From contig OZ251222.1 of NCBI GenBank assembly GCA_965240325.2, positions 3,906,001 through 3,970,000 on the forward strand: a stretch of DNA of 64,000 nt, given 5' to 3'. The notes below the pieces were generated by a model. It had not been told where the DNA came from, searched no databases, and was given only the letters and a program-made list of their open reading frames with translations. Of this stretch, positions 42,064-52,171 are shown piece after piece. This stretch comes from Rebecca billardiae RCC1528 (Eukaryota; Haptophyta). The stretch's first letter is position 1; the number at the start of each line of letters is the position of its first letter. The translations under genes and the position numbers were made by a program.

Positions 42064-44111
42064 ATGCCCAGCCACCCGTCGGATGGACCGAGCGCGGTGC
42101 TGCCCGTGTTCGAGGCGTTCCAGAAGGCGCGGATAGAGATGGTCCAGGCCGTCGCTGAGCTTGCCGTGCCGCCGACACATCGCTCCGGGGCAGAGGCGAA
42201 GCGACCCTCCGCGCGCGAGGAGACCGAGTATCGCGCGTGCATCGAAGCGCTGGAGAACTACCGCGTGCAGCTGCGCCAGACGGTGGCGCCGCTCTGCTTC
42301 GACCAGGTGACTGGCGTGCAGCTGTCTGCGCTGATTGCGCTCTCGCGCCTCTCGCGCGCGTCGGATAAGCTCGCCGACGGCCTTGCCAACGGCTCGTTGC
42401 TTCCGCACGTGTGCCACATCCTCGCCAGTCCGCTCTCTCGACGCGACATCAAGCTGGCTGCGGCGCAGCTCCTGCTGCAGGTTGTGCGCGAGCCCAAATA
42501 CGTGGAGCAGGCGATCGAGGCCGGGGCCATCGCGCAGCTCATCGAGAGCTTCGAGGTGCGCCGCCGCGCGCCTCGCTGCCTCGGCTGGGCGCGCCCTCCG
42601 CGCGCGGGCGCTCGACAAGCCCTCGCCCGACCCCTGCCCCCCGGCGCGCGCGCGCGCAGGAGTACGAGCCCGACCTGAAGGTGGCTGCGCTCTGGTGCAT
42701 CGGCGCGTGCGCCGTCTCCGGCGCGCAAGGCGCCAGCTCCCTCATCGAGCTCGGCGCCGTGCGCCCCGCGTCCCTGTGCCTGGGCGAGAAGGAGCTGCGG
42801 CTGCAGCGCATCGCCGCGTCCACGCTCGCCGACATCGCAAAGTGGGAGGAGCCGCTGGCGGAGGCGGTGAACGCGGGCGGCGGCGTGGCGGTGCTCGCGC
42901 CCGCGCTCTCGTGCCGATGCCCGATCGTGCGGACGCAGGCGCTGCGCTGCATCGCGCACCTCGTCAAGTGGGGGCCGGGCAGCACGGACCGTGTGCCGGC
43001 GGACATGTGCGCGCCGCGCCTCGCGCGCGCGCGCGCTGCAACCGCGCGCGCCGGCGCCGCGCGCGGCACGGGCGACCTGGCGCGCAGCGCTGTTGCTCAC
43101 ACCGCCGCACGCGGGCGCGCCCTCCGCGCGCAGGTACCCGACCCTCGTGCAGCTGATGAACGACTCGGACGCGGCCGTCTGCCAGAACGCGGCGACTGTG
43201 GTGCGCGAGCTGTGCAGGAACGACGGTGCGCGCACGCGCCACGGGCCGCGCGCACGCGCCATCGGCAGCGCGCACGCGCCACGGCGCGGCGGCTGGGGCG
43301 GCCGGCGCCGCCCAGCGCCGCGCTGCCGCTCCTGCCTCGCCGGCAGCGGCGCGCGCCGGGCTAACCCGCGCCGCGCGCCGCGCGCCGCGCCCCTGCCGCG
43401 CGCGCAGCCAAGGTCGCCGAGCAGCTCGTCGAGGCGGGCTGCCTGGCGGCGCTGCTGTCCGTGCTCACGGGCGGCCGCGGCTCGCCCGCCGCGCCGGCCA
43501 TGTGCTTCGGCATCATCGGCGGGTACTCGGAGGAGCTCGCGCTCGCCGTGCTCGACAGCGGCGCGCTGCCCGTGCTGGTGCAGGGCCTGCGGCTCAGCGG
43601 CGCGTCGCACATCCGCGTGATCGTCGCCGATGCGCTCGCGGCGATCGGCTCGCAGTCGAGCGACGCCGCCGACGCAATCGCGGCCGTGGGCGCGCTGCCA
43701 GTGCTGCAGTCGCTGGTGGGCGTGCCGGACGAGGCGGAGGCGAAGGCGGCGAAGGAGGCGCTGCGTGCGCTCGCGCCGAACGTGCACCAGTTCGATGCGC
43801 TGCTCGAGATGCTCGAGGCCGCGGTGCACGCGCCCACCACCCTGCCCGCCGCGCTCTCCGCCATCGCGGGCGCGTTCCGCGAAGGCGACGACGTCGGCCG
43901 GCACCAGGCGCACTTTGTGGCCGCGGGGCACATGCGCGCGCTGCAGGTGATGCGCGAGGGGGCGGACGCGCAGCTGCGCATGGCCATCGACGAGCTCAAC
44001 GGCACGTTCCCGGAGGAGGTCGTGGAGCAGCTGCAGCCGGGCTACGAGGCAACGCTGCTCGAGCAGCTCGGCGGCGACGATGAGGACGGGCAAGCGGGAG
44101 GCAAGGGCTAG
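42064..44111 (+). CDS. SPAG6: SPAG6/PF16 armadillo-repeat protein of the flagellar central apparatus
   Basis: Four exons: 42064-42555, 42660-43006, 43134-43225 and 43408-44111. All phases match, giving 544 aa (family about 510). The N-terminus VLPVFEAFQKARIEMVQAVA matches SPAG6 (VFE.YQKAR..FVQ.VAELA). ARM repeats follow: KLADGLANGSLLPHVCHIL, VEQAIEAGAIAQLIESFE, EYEPDLKVAALWCIGACAV, LRLQRIAASTLADIAK, then AVCQNAATVVREL and MCFGIIGGYSEELALAVL. The C-terminus, DELNGTFPEEVVEQLQPGYE, matches the conserved INS.YPEEIV.YYSPGY. SPAG6/PF16 stabilises the C1 microtubule of 9+2 axonemes, so the organism very likely makes motile flagella. Residues after the first ARM repeat are more divergent than in animals. 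Confidence 0.85.
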
Positions 44112-45070
44112 GCGGGCGGCGGCGGCGACGCTTGCGTTAGTCACGCGGCAGTCGTATTTACTCTCGCTATAGTATAAGGCCTGATGATGATGACATCACT
44201 GCTGCGCGCATATAATAGCAGCGCAGTCATCGCGTCAGTGCCCGGACGGAATGACAACTGGCGAGACTCCGCCATTCGGGCGCCATGCACACTGACACAT
44301 GACGATATAGTATATTATTAGTAGTAGTAGTGATGATGCGCATGGCGCATGTGTCGATGTGACTTGTGAGAGTGATGTTCGTTACGCACCAGCAGATCGA
44401 CGTGAGACGGCTCAGACGCCCGGACCCGCGGGCGGCCGCACTGAGTCACCCGGAAGCCGAAGGCCTGATGCGGTTGCTGAACTGAAGTCTCGGAACTGCG
44501 CCGTATAGCAGTAGTGACTAGTGAGTCACGCCTGAGTCTCAGACCGTCTGTCGTCTCTGACAGTGACTGTACTCGACTTACTGAGTCTGATACTGCTATT
44601 GGATCTGAATTGATATATGCTTCAGACAGCTCGGACTCGGAGACGACTGCCGCTGCCATGCCGAGCAGACCGTACGACTGCTACTGCTGGCCTGCTGCTG
44701 TGAATCAGCGCTGATCAACGCGGCGCGCTGCCAACTAGTAGACTTGTATATATATAGTGCTAGCAGTATATTACGACGGCGGACACAGTATATATGAACT
44801 TTCATGCGCGAGTCAACCGCCCAACGGCCCGTGACGTGACTACACGAGCAGTCACTCAGACACGCGGCGCGGCAGCTTCGCCGCCACCGCGCCGCCGGCC
44901 GCGCCGCCGCCGCCGCACGAGGCCGAGGCCGACTGTGACGGGCCCTGCCGCACTGTCACGGCCTGCCGCCATACGGCTGGCAGCTGCCAGAAGTCCCGGG
45001 CACCGCGACAGGCGCCGCGACTAGACGCCTCACGTCGTCCACGCTCGGCGGGGCCCGCGTTCGGAGGGAG
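44112..45070. other. intergenic between convergent genes
   Basis: No gene is recognised. The interval mixes AT-rich patches (e.g. TATATATATAGTGC near 44749) with short GC-rich stretches. Several short frames are not supported. Confidence 0.5.
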
Positions 45071-47860
45071 CTAGGCGCGCCTCCGCACGCGCGCGCGCCT
45101 GTTGCGAGACGCGCGCGGCGGGATCCCCAGCCGGCCGCCCGCCTCCGCGCGCTCGCGCCCGTCCGCGGGCAGCTTGGCATAGAAGCGCGCGTACCGCTCC
45201 GCGCTCATCGTGATGATCGAGTCGAAGGTTGGGCGCGCGCTCGCGCCGCGGTGCGGGAGCGCGTCCGAGACGGCGCGGAGGCGCTCGATCGCCGCGGGCG
45301 AGGCGAGCAGCACACGCCCCATCCGGCGCGAGCCCATCAGCCGCCTCCACTCCTCCTCGCTCAGCAGCTCGCGCAGCCGCGCCAGCTTGGGCGCGAGCGT
45401 GCGCGGCGCGTCCACGGTGAGGAGGGACGGGACGAGCGAGCCGAGGAGCGCCGGGCGCGCGTCGGGGATCGTGGCGGCGAGCGCGGCCATCCTGGCCGCG
45501 GGGTCGCGCAGGTTGAGCACGCGCGGCGCACCCACCACCACGCCCGCCACGTCCACGGCGGGGAGCGCGGCGCGGAGCGCGTGCAGCCGCGCGCGCAGCC
45601 GCTCGGGTGCCGTCAGCGCCCAGGGGGTGTGCATGGCGAGCTGCGCGACGCGCTCCGGGGCCACGCGCGGGAGCAGCGCGCGCAACGCGGCCACGTCGCG
45701 CCGGAGCTCGCGGGACGGGTGCCGCAGCAGCAGCTCGGGCGCGCGCGCGAGCAGCGGCGCGCAGCGGCAGCCGGGCAGGGCCGCGCCAAGCTCTGCGCAC
45801 GAGCTGAGCACGGCGCGCCCGAGCAGCGCGGCGCGCGCGGACGGCGCCGTGGGCTCCTGCTGCTGCTCGGCGTCGGCGTCTGCGGCGTCTGCCGCGGGCT
45901 CGGCCTCGGGGGGGGCGCCGTGGCGCAGGACGGCGGCGTCGACCAGCACTCGCGGCGCGGCGCGCAGCACAGCGCACGCGGCCGCGGCCGCGGCCGCGCG
46001 CCCGTCATCGGCCGAGGCCGTGCCCTGCTCGGCGGCCGCGTCCGCGCGGGCGAGCGCGGCGGCGAGCGCGCGCGCGGCCAGGCGCGCGCCCTCCGTGTGC
46101 GCCAGCACGCGCGCCGTCGCCGGCCCGACCGCGGCCGCCGCCCACTCGGGTGCCTCCGCCGGCGCCGGCGCAGCACCCGCCGCCTCCTCAGCAGGCGGCG
46201 GCGGCGGCGGCGGCGGCAGCGGCAGCGGCGGTGCCTCGGCCGCCTCCGCCGCGCGCACGGTCGCGCACGCGGGCCCGAGCTCCGCGACCTCGGCCCAGGC
46301 CCACGCGCACGCGAGCGCGAAGGCGTACTCCGCATCCGCCATGGCGCTCGGCACGATCCGCGCGCTGCCCTCGGCCACCCCGCCGCCCGGCGCGTGCGCA
46401 CATGCCGCCGCCACGAGCGCGGCCCACACCGCGCGCAGCCGCGCGGCCGCCCCGCGCGTGCCCAGCTGCACGGCCAGGGCCAGCAGTGCACTCGGGTGCA
46501 CACTGCTCAGCAGCAGGCCGAGCGCGCGCTCGGTGGGCGGCGGGAGCGTCGGCTCGCCTGCGCGGCCCGCCGGCTCGACGCCGCCCGCCTCGGCCTCGCC
46601 GCGCTGCACCGCCGCCAGCAGGGCGCACAGCTGCGCTCGCGCCTCGCAGCTCACTAGCAGCTGGGGCGCGCGCGCGCACAGCGACGCGGCCGCGGCATGC
46701 GCGCGCGCGACGCTGCGCGCCCGAGGCCCGCTCCGCTCCCACGCGAGCCGCACGCCGCCGTCCGCAGCGCCAGCACCCAGCTCGGGCGCGGCGGTAGCAA
46801 GCGGGCCGTGCAGTGCGCTACCCACGTGCACGAGCGCCTCGCGTGTGGGCGCAGCCAGCGCGGCCACTCGCAGCGCGCGCGAAGTGGCTGACGCGGCTGC
46901 CGCGGGCGGCGCGGCCGGCTCGGGCGCGGCGATGATGGCGTCCAGACCTCCGTCGGGGTCGATGCCGGCGGCGGCGAGGCGCTCGCGCGCGTGCGCGAGG
47001 GTCTGCTCGTGCTCGCGCAGCGCCTGCCGCTCCGCCAGCACGAGCAGCCGCTCGACGCACACGCCCGGACAGAGACGGCTCACCTCGCCCTCCGCGGGCG
47101 GAGCCGAGCGCTGAGGGCGCGCCGAGCCGCTGGCGCCGGCCGTGCCGCCGCCGCTGTCGGCTGCGGTGGCGTCGGTGGCGGTCGGGGCGCCGCGCGAGGC
47201 GCGCGCGTCCATCTGGCGCGCCGCGGCGGCCATGGCGGCGAGCTCGTCGGCCGCGCCGTCCCCGCGCACCACCTGCGTGCCGGACTGTGTGCCGCGCTTG
47301 TCCTCGCGCGCGCTCGCCTCCGCCCGCTGCTGCGCGGCAGCGGCCGCGTCCGCCGTGTCCAGGGCGAGCACGCCGTCCGCGCCGCGGTGCAGCCGGATGC
47401 GGCGCTCGCGCACGACGCGCTCGTTGCCGGTGAGCGAGTCGTCCTCCATCCACCGCACCAGCAGCCGATGCTCGCCCGAGCCGCCCTCGCCCTCGGCGCC
47501 GGGCGGTGGGTGTGCGAGCGCGTGGTGCATGTGCGCGTGCCACAGGCTGACGCGCTCAGCTGGCAGCCCGAGCTGCGAGCCGAGGATGCGAGCCGCGGTG
47601 GGCGCGAGCGGCTCGCCGCCGGTGCGAGCGAACGCCAGGTTGAGCGAGAGCTGGCGCGCGCGCTCGATCCTGGCCAGCTCAGCGGGATCGTCGACGTCGT
47701 GCGACCCGTCGGCTGCGGGCGATGCGCGCTCCGCCAGCCTCACGAGCGCCCTCTCCGGCGCCAACACGGCGCGCGAGGCCACACGGGGGCGAGCGACGCG
47801 CGCGAAAGCCCCGTCGCGAGCCGTCAGCGCGAGGCTGACGAGCGTCGCGCAACACAGCAT
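45071..47860 (-). CDS. plastid-targeted mTERF-like helical-repeat protein
   Basis: Single exon, 929 aa from the Met at 47860. An in-frame Met at 47905 adds 15 residues, but the shorter form puts a signal peptide at the N-terminus (MLCCATLVSLALTARDGAFA, with a Phe-containing cleavage region). Bipartite plastid targeting is inferred. The centre is Ala-rich. The C-terminal ~250 residues show mTERF-style repeats of ~30-35 aa built on an LP..D....L...P..L rhythm: CRCAPLLARAPELLLRHP, ALLPRVAPERVAQLAMHTPW, ALPAVDVAGVVVGAPRVLNL and IPDARPALLGSLVPSLLTVD. mTERF proteins bind organellar nucleic acids and act in transcription or RNA processing. Assignment to that superfamily is by pattern, not search. 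Confidence 0.5.
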   Translation of the reverse strand: MLCCATLVSLALTARDGAFARVARPRVASRAVLAPERALVRLAERASPAADGSHDVDDPAELARIERARQLSLNLAFARTGGEPLAPTAARILGSQLGLPAERVSLWHAHMHHALAHPPPGAEGEGGSGEHRLLVRWMEDDSLTGNERVVRERRIRLHRGADGVLALDTADAAAAAQQRAEASAREDKRGTQSGTQVVRGDGAADELAAMAAAARQMDARASRGAPTATDATAADSGGGTAGASGSARPQRSAPPAEGEVSRLCPGVCVERLLVLAERQALREHEQTLAHARERLAAAGIDPDGGLDAIIAAPEPAAPPAAAASATSRALRVAALAAPTREALVHVGSALHGPLATAAPELGAGAADGGVRLAWERSGPRARSVARAHAAAASLCARAPQLLVSCEARAQLCALLAAVQRGEAEAGGVEPAGRAGEPTLPPPTERALGLLLSSVHPSALLALAVQLGTRGAAARLRAVWAALVAAACAHAPGGGVAEGSARIVPSAMADAEYAFALACAWAWAEVAELGPACATVRAAEAAEAPPLPLPPPPPPPPAEEAAGAAPAPAEAPEWAAAAVGPATARVLAHTEGARLAARALAAALARADAAAEQGTASADDGRAAAAAAACAVLRAAPRVLVDAAVLRHGAPPEAEPAADAADADAEQQQEPTAPSARAALLGRAVLSSCAELGAALPGCRCAPLLARAPELLLRHPSRELRRDVAALRALLPRVAPERVAQLAMHTPWALTAPERLRARLHALRAALPAVDVAGVVVGAPRVLNLRDPAARMAALAATIPDARPALLGSLVPSLLTVDAPRTLAPKLARLRELLSEEEWRRLMGSRRMGRVLLASPAAIERLRAVSDALPHRGASARPTFDSIITMSAERYARFYAKLPADGRERAEAGGRLGIPPRASRNRRARVRRRA

Positions 47861-48054
47861 GCCGCGGCCCGCGTGGACGGCCGATTTTTTGCGTGAGCCC
47901 GGCATGCTGGTCCGGGTGAACCAGTCCGGATGGCCGCCCGCCTGAGCTCAGTACTAAATACTTAGCTCGGTGCTGAGCAACCAGCGCCGCACTGCTCATC
48001 AAGCAGGCGGCCTTTCGGGGCGGTGGTCGCCGGGACGAAAAGGCTCGGCAGGGC
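47861..48054. promoter_or_regulatory. divergent promoter region, about 190 bp
   Basis: It separates the mTERF-like gene (minus) from the GARP factor (plus). CTGAGCTCAGTACTAAATAC and GCTCGGTGCTGAGC form imperfect dyads near 47941-47977. Confidence 0.3.
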
Positions 48055-48367
48055 ATGAGCACGACGGAAGAGCTGCACCAGCCAGCGGATGCGGGCGGCG
48101 GCTCGTTCAACAACAAGCGGCAGCGCACCGCCTGGGACGTGGACGTCTCGCTCGAGAAGCTCGTGAGCTGGGATGTGCTCGAGCAATTCATGCAGGAGTT
48201 TCCAGACGAGCACACGCTGGTGGGCGCGTGCGGCGGCGGAGCCGGCTGCGGCGGTGGGGCACCGACCAGCGCAGGGCTCGACAGCGACCTCTTTGGCGGC
48301 GCACTGGGTGCCCAGGCTGGGCTCGCTGAACTACCGGGGAGCGCACAGCCAGTGGCAGCGGCACGTG

Positions 48368-48398
<31 letters not shown>

Positions 48399-50947
48399 CG
48401 GTGGCGGCGGCGGCGGCGGCGGCGGTGGCGGCGACAATAGCGCTGGGCTCAGCTCAGGTGCCCTGGGCGGGTTTCCAAACATCCCGCTCGACTCACCCTT
48501 CATGTGCCCCCCGTGGCCGGCCGGCGGGATGCCAGACTTCTTTGGCGCCGCCGGCGCGATCGCGCCGTTTCAGATGCCGCCTGGCCTCTTCGGCGCGATG
48601 CAGACGCCCTTCTTCGCGCAGCCGCCGCCCTTCTTCCCGGGCGGCGGCGCGGGGATGGGACTGAGCCCGATGGCGGGCGCCGGCTTCGGCGGCGTGGGCG
48701 CCGGCGAGGGCGACGCCGGCGACGGCGGCGCGGACGGCGGCGCCGGTCCGCCCACGCCAGGCGGCAGCGCCTCGCAGCGCAGTCCAAAAGCGCCAAGCGC
48801 TCACGCAGCGGCAACGCCAAGGAGGAGCCAGGCCTGCGGCGGAACGCGTCGATCGACTCGGGGCTCGGCGACGCGGACGACGGCTGGCAGGGCGGCGGCG
48901 GCGCCGACGCGTCCGCCAAGCCTGCGCACAAGCAGCGCTTTGTGTGGACGGCCGAGCTGCACCGCAGGTGTGCGCTTGCACTCGCTTGCACGCGCTTGCA
49001 CGCGCTTGCACGCGCTTGCACGCGCTTGCACGCGCTTGCACTCGCTTGCACTCGCTTGCACTCGCTTGCACGCGCTTGCACGCGCTTGCACGCGCTTGCA
49101 CGCGCTTGCTCGCGCCCCGGCGGCACCCGCCGCTCCCCGCCGCGCCTCGCTGTCTGGCTCGCACGCGCGCGCGCGCGCTGAGCCGCGCGGCCGCGCGGCG
49201 CGCCCTGCCCGCGCCCGCCCCGCAGGTTTGAGGTGGCGGTGAACTCGCTGGGCATCGAGAACGCCAAGCCGCAGGCGATCTCTCAGCTGATGAACGTCGA
49301 GGGGTGCAACGCGCCCACGCGGCAGAACATCAAGTCGCACCTGCAAAAGTACCGGCTGCTGCTGCAGAAGCGCGCTCGGAACGCCGCGGCTGCTTCTGGT
49401 GGAGACGGGAGTGGCGCGGCCGCCGCGGGCGCGGCCGCCGCCACCGCCGGCGCAGCGGACGCAAAGGGCGGCGAGGCGGCGGCGGCGGCGGCGGCCCCGA
49501 GCACTCCCGCCGCTGCGGCCACGACCGGCGCGGGGGAGGGCGCGGACGCAGCGGCAGCCACCGCCGCCGCCGCCGCTGCCACGGAGAGCGTGGCTGCCGC
49601 CCCCGCAGCGGGCGCGGGAAGGGTGGTCGCCCCGGCCAAGCCGGCGGCCGCGGAGGTGCAGACCCCGGCGGTCAGCGACGCGGCGGGCGACAGCGCGAGC
49701 GGCGCGGGCGCGGACACGACGCAAAAAGCGGCGCAGGACGCGGAGACGGCGGCGCAGATCGAGCGCCACCTGATGCAGCAGGAGCAGAACCTCAAGGTGC
49801 GCGGGGCGCAGCGCGGGGCGCAGCGCGGGGCGCAGCGCGGGGCGCAGCGCGGGGCGCAGCGCGGGGCGCAGCGCGGGGCGCAGCGCGGGGCGCAGCGCGG
49901 GGCGCAGCGCGGGGCGCAGCGCGGGGCGCAGCGCGGGGCGCAGCGCGGGGCGCAGCGCGGGGCGCAGCGCGGGGCGCAGCGCGGGGCGCAGCGCGGGGCG
50001 CAGCGCTCGCCTGTGCGCACGCGCCTGCGCGCCGCCGGCTGCCGGCCGCGCTCACGCGCGCCGTGTGCCAACGCCCTCTGGGTGCGCGCCGCGCGCGCTG
50101 CTGCCGCGCTGCTGCCGCGCTGCTGCCGCTGTGCTGCTGCTCCCTGCTGCGGCTCCCTGCGCGCCATCAGGTGCAAATGGATCTCCAGGCCAAGCTGCAC
50201 CGCCAGCTGCTGATGCAGCGCCAGCTGCAGCACCAGCTCGAGGTCATCTGCCACGGGCAGGAAGAGGGCGGCGACAAGGTGCGCGGGCGCGCGCGCTACG
50301 GCCGCGCCACCGCTCGCGACCGCAGCCGGACGCGTCCGCGCGCGGCTCTGCGCCCGCATCACGCGCCGCGCCCGCCGCGCGCTGCCGGAGCGACGGCTCA
50401 CGCGGCCCGCCCGCGCGCGCCGGCTCGCGCCCGCCGCGCGCAGGTGCTGGCAGAGACGCCGCGCGCGCAGGCGACGCTCGCGCTGCGCAACGACCTGCGC
50501 GCGCAGCTGAGCAAGCAGGTGCACATGCAGCAGCAGATGCTCACACATCTCGACGCGCTCGCGGCGGGCGCGGGCGGCGCGGGCAAAGGCGGCGGCGCGG
50601 CAGCCGGCCGGCCGGCGGAGGGCGCGATGGGCGACGTGGCCGCGGCGAACCTGCACTCGCAGGCCGCCGCCGCCGTCGGCCTCGCCCCGTTCAGCTACGG
50701 CGCGGGCAGCGGCGCGCTCGGCAGCGGCCGCATCGCCGCGCCCGAGCCGCCGACTGACCCGCTCGGCCTGCGCGGCACGGGCGCGGGCACCGACCTGTTC
50801 GCAGACGCGGTCGCCGCAGCGGGAGGGGTCGGCGGCGGCGAGACGGCGACGGGGGTCAAGGGCGAGGCCCTCGACGACCTCGAGCTCGTGGCAGGGCTCG
50901 ACATGCTGCCACCCGACCCGAACGCGGCGCCCGCCATCGCGCCCTGA
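48055..50947 (+). CDS. GARP/MYB-CC-like transcription factor
   Basis: Five exons: 48055-48693, 48783-48967, 49226-49796, 50171-50278 and 50444-50947, giving 668 aa. Intron 1 (phase 0, GGC|GTGGGC) is inferred from the frame change and is the least certain. The first ~210 residues contain DVDVSLEKLVSWDVLEQFM and a 23-Gly run. The single GARP MYB-like domain reads KQRFVWTAELHRRFEVAVNS, then AKPQAISQLMNVEGCN and IKSHLQKYRLLLQKR, matching the plant consensus RWT.ELH.RFV.AV..LG...A.PK.I..LM.V.GL....VKSHLQKYR. Exons 4-5 encode Gln/Leu-rich amphipathic helices (VQMDLQAKLHRQLLMQRQLQ and LRAQLSKQVHMQQQML) like the MYB-CC coiled coil of PHR1-type factors. Nuclear DNA binding is expected. A phosphate-response role is only a guess from that resemblance. 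Confidence 0.75.
48972..49114 (+). repeat. 10-bp minisatellite in intron 2 of the GARP gene
   Basis: About 14 copies of GCGCTTGCAC/GCGCTTGCAT-type units (CGCTTGCACG) lie directly after the GTGTGC donor. A few units read CTCGCTTGCA. Each unit contains TTGCA but no AG, so the array offers no acceptor sites. Confidence 0.9.
49801..50006 (+). repeat. 12-bp minisatellite in intron 3 of the GARP gene
   Basis: About 17 near-perfect copies of GCGGGGCGCAGC follow the AAG|GTGCGC donor at 49796/49797. Every unit carries GCGCAG, the acceptor hexamer used by most introns in this window. The units are a multiple of three long and open, so splicing at any of them would add RGAQ repeats. Confidence 0.9.
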
Positions 50948-51673
50948 TGCCGGGCGCGCCTAGGCGCACGCCGGGGGCACCGGGGGGCGCGCGCCCTCGC
51001 CACTCCCGCGTGCGTCGTGACTCCTGGTCGGGGTGCGCCCTCGGGCGGCGCTCCGCAGCCTGCACCGTGCATGGATGGCTGCCCCCCATCCGACCCGGGC
51101 ATCGGACACTCGCGCTGCTGCTGTGCCTTGGCCATGCTCATCATCGGCCGCTTCGGGCTCCGGCTGGGCCCGGTGGCATCGAGGGACCGAGCCGCTCACT
51201 GCCATCGTCCTCGACGATGCGGCAGTGATCGTCGCGATCATCGGCGACAGCGACGCCGAGTCACGACGACGATAGCATCGTGCGGCGTCGATACCACCTG
51301 CACTTCCTCGACCACGCGGTGCGCTCCCATCGGATCTTTCATCACGCGGAGTTTCACGGACTACGGAGGTGCTGCGACTACGGCTCAGAGCCGTCGGAGG
51401 TGCCGGTCCGCGGTCGCGCTTGCCGCTTCCCCGGAGTCCGGTCGCCGTCGCTGTCGTCGGCGCCTCTTTTCATCAATATTTCATCATCTGACATCGCAGT
51501 CGCCAATCGGCGGTCCGTGGCCGACGCCGACGCGGGCGACGGTGTCCGTGCCCTAGCCCTAGGCCTAGCTAGCTAGGCTTCGTCACACAATCACACTCAC
51601 AGCGTATCAACGGTATGAGTAGTGATGTAGATAACCCTAGTTTAAGTGGCACCAGCCCCAGGGGCAGGATGAG
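50948..51673. other. intergenic, no gene recognised
   Basis: Only short overlapping frames without domain features are present between the GARP gene and the nested transposon. Confidence 0.5.
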
Positions 51674-52171
51674 TACAGGCAATCGCGGGCAATAAGAAGT
51701 CAGAGATCTCACGGCTAGCCTCGGTTTCTTAGCCGTTCGGTAGCCCGAGCGCCTACGGAGTCTCAGTTTCTTAGCTAGGTCCGCCCGCCGCGCAGGCGCG
51801 GGGGGCGCAGGGGGGCAGAGCCCCCCGCTGAGTCTTTAGGCCCGGCCGGCGAGGCCGACGAAAATTTTGGGCCTTTTTGGAGCAAATCTGGCATGATGTT
51901 GCATGGATGCTGCGGTGCACTGGCCAGGAGTCAGTCATCAGGAGAAGTCGGGACTTGGCCTGTACTCGTAGTCGGGCCGCGCGCCGCGTCCCCGACGGGC
52001 CGACTGCGCCTCGCCGCCCTCGCCCCTCGGCGGACCACTCGTCAGCCGGGACGACGTAGTCCCGGTTTCTTAGTGTGACTATGCGTATAGCGAACCAGCC
52101 AATCGCTAGCCTCAGTTTCTAGGCCAGATCCGCAGATAGCAAGCCCCAGTTTCTTAACGTGACAGCTCGTA

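Noticed and set aside
46150-47114. Long plus-strand frames opposite the mTERF-like gene
   Set aside because: They are mirror frames of a GC-rich gene. The minus strand carries a targeting peptide and helical repeats, the plus strand only Arg/Ser/Ala.
48968-49225. CRISPR-like array from regularly spaced short repeats
   Set aside because: The units are directly adjacent 10-mers without spacers, inside a eukaryotic intron.
49797-50055. RGAQ repeat protein encoded by the 12-bp array
   Set aside because: The array lies between a clear donor and an acceptor that restores the coiled-coil frame, so it is intronic. Translation would occur only if retained.
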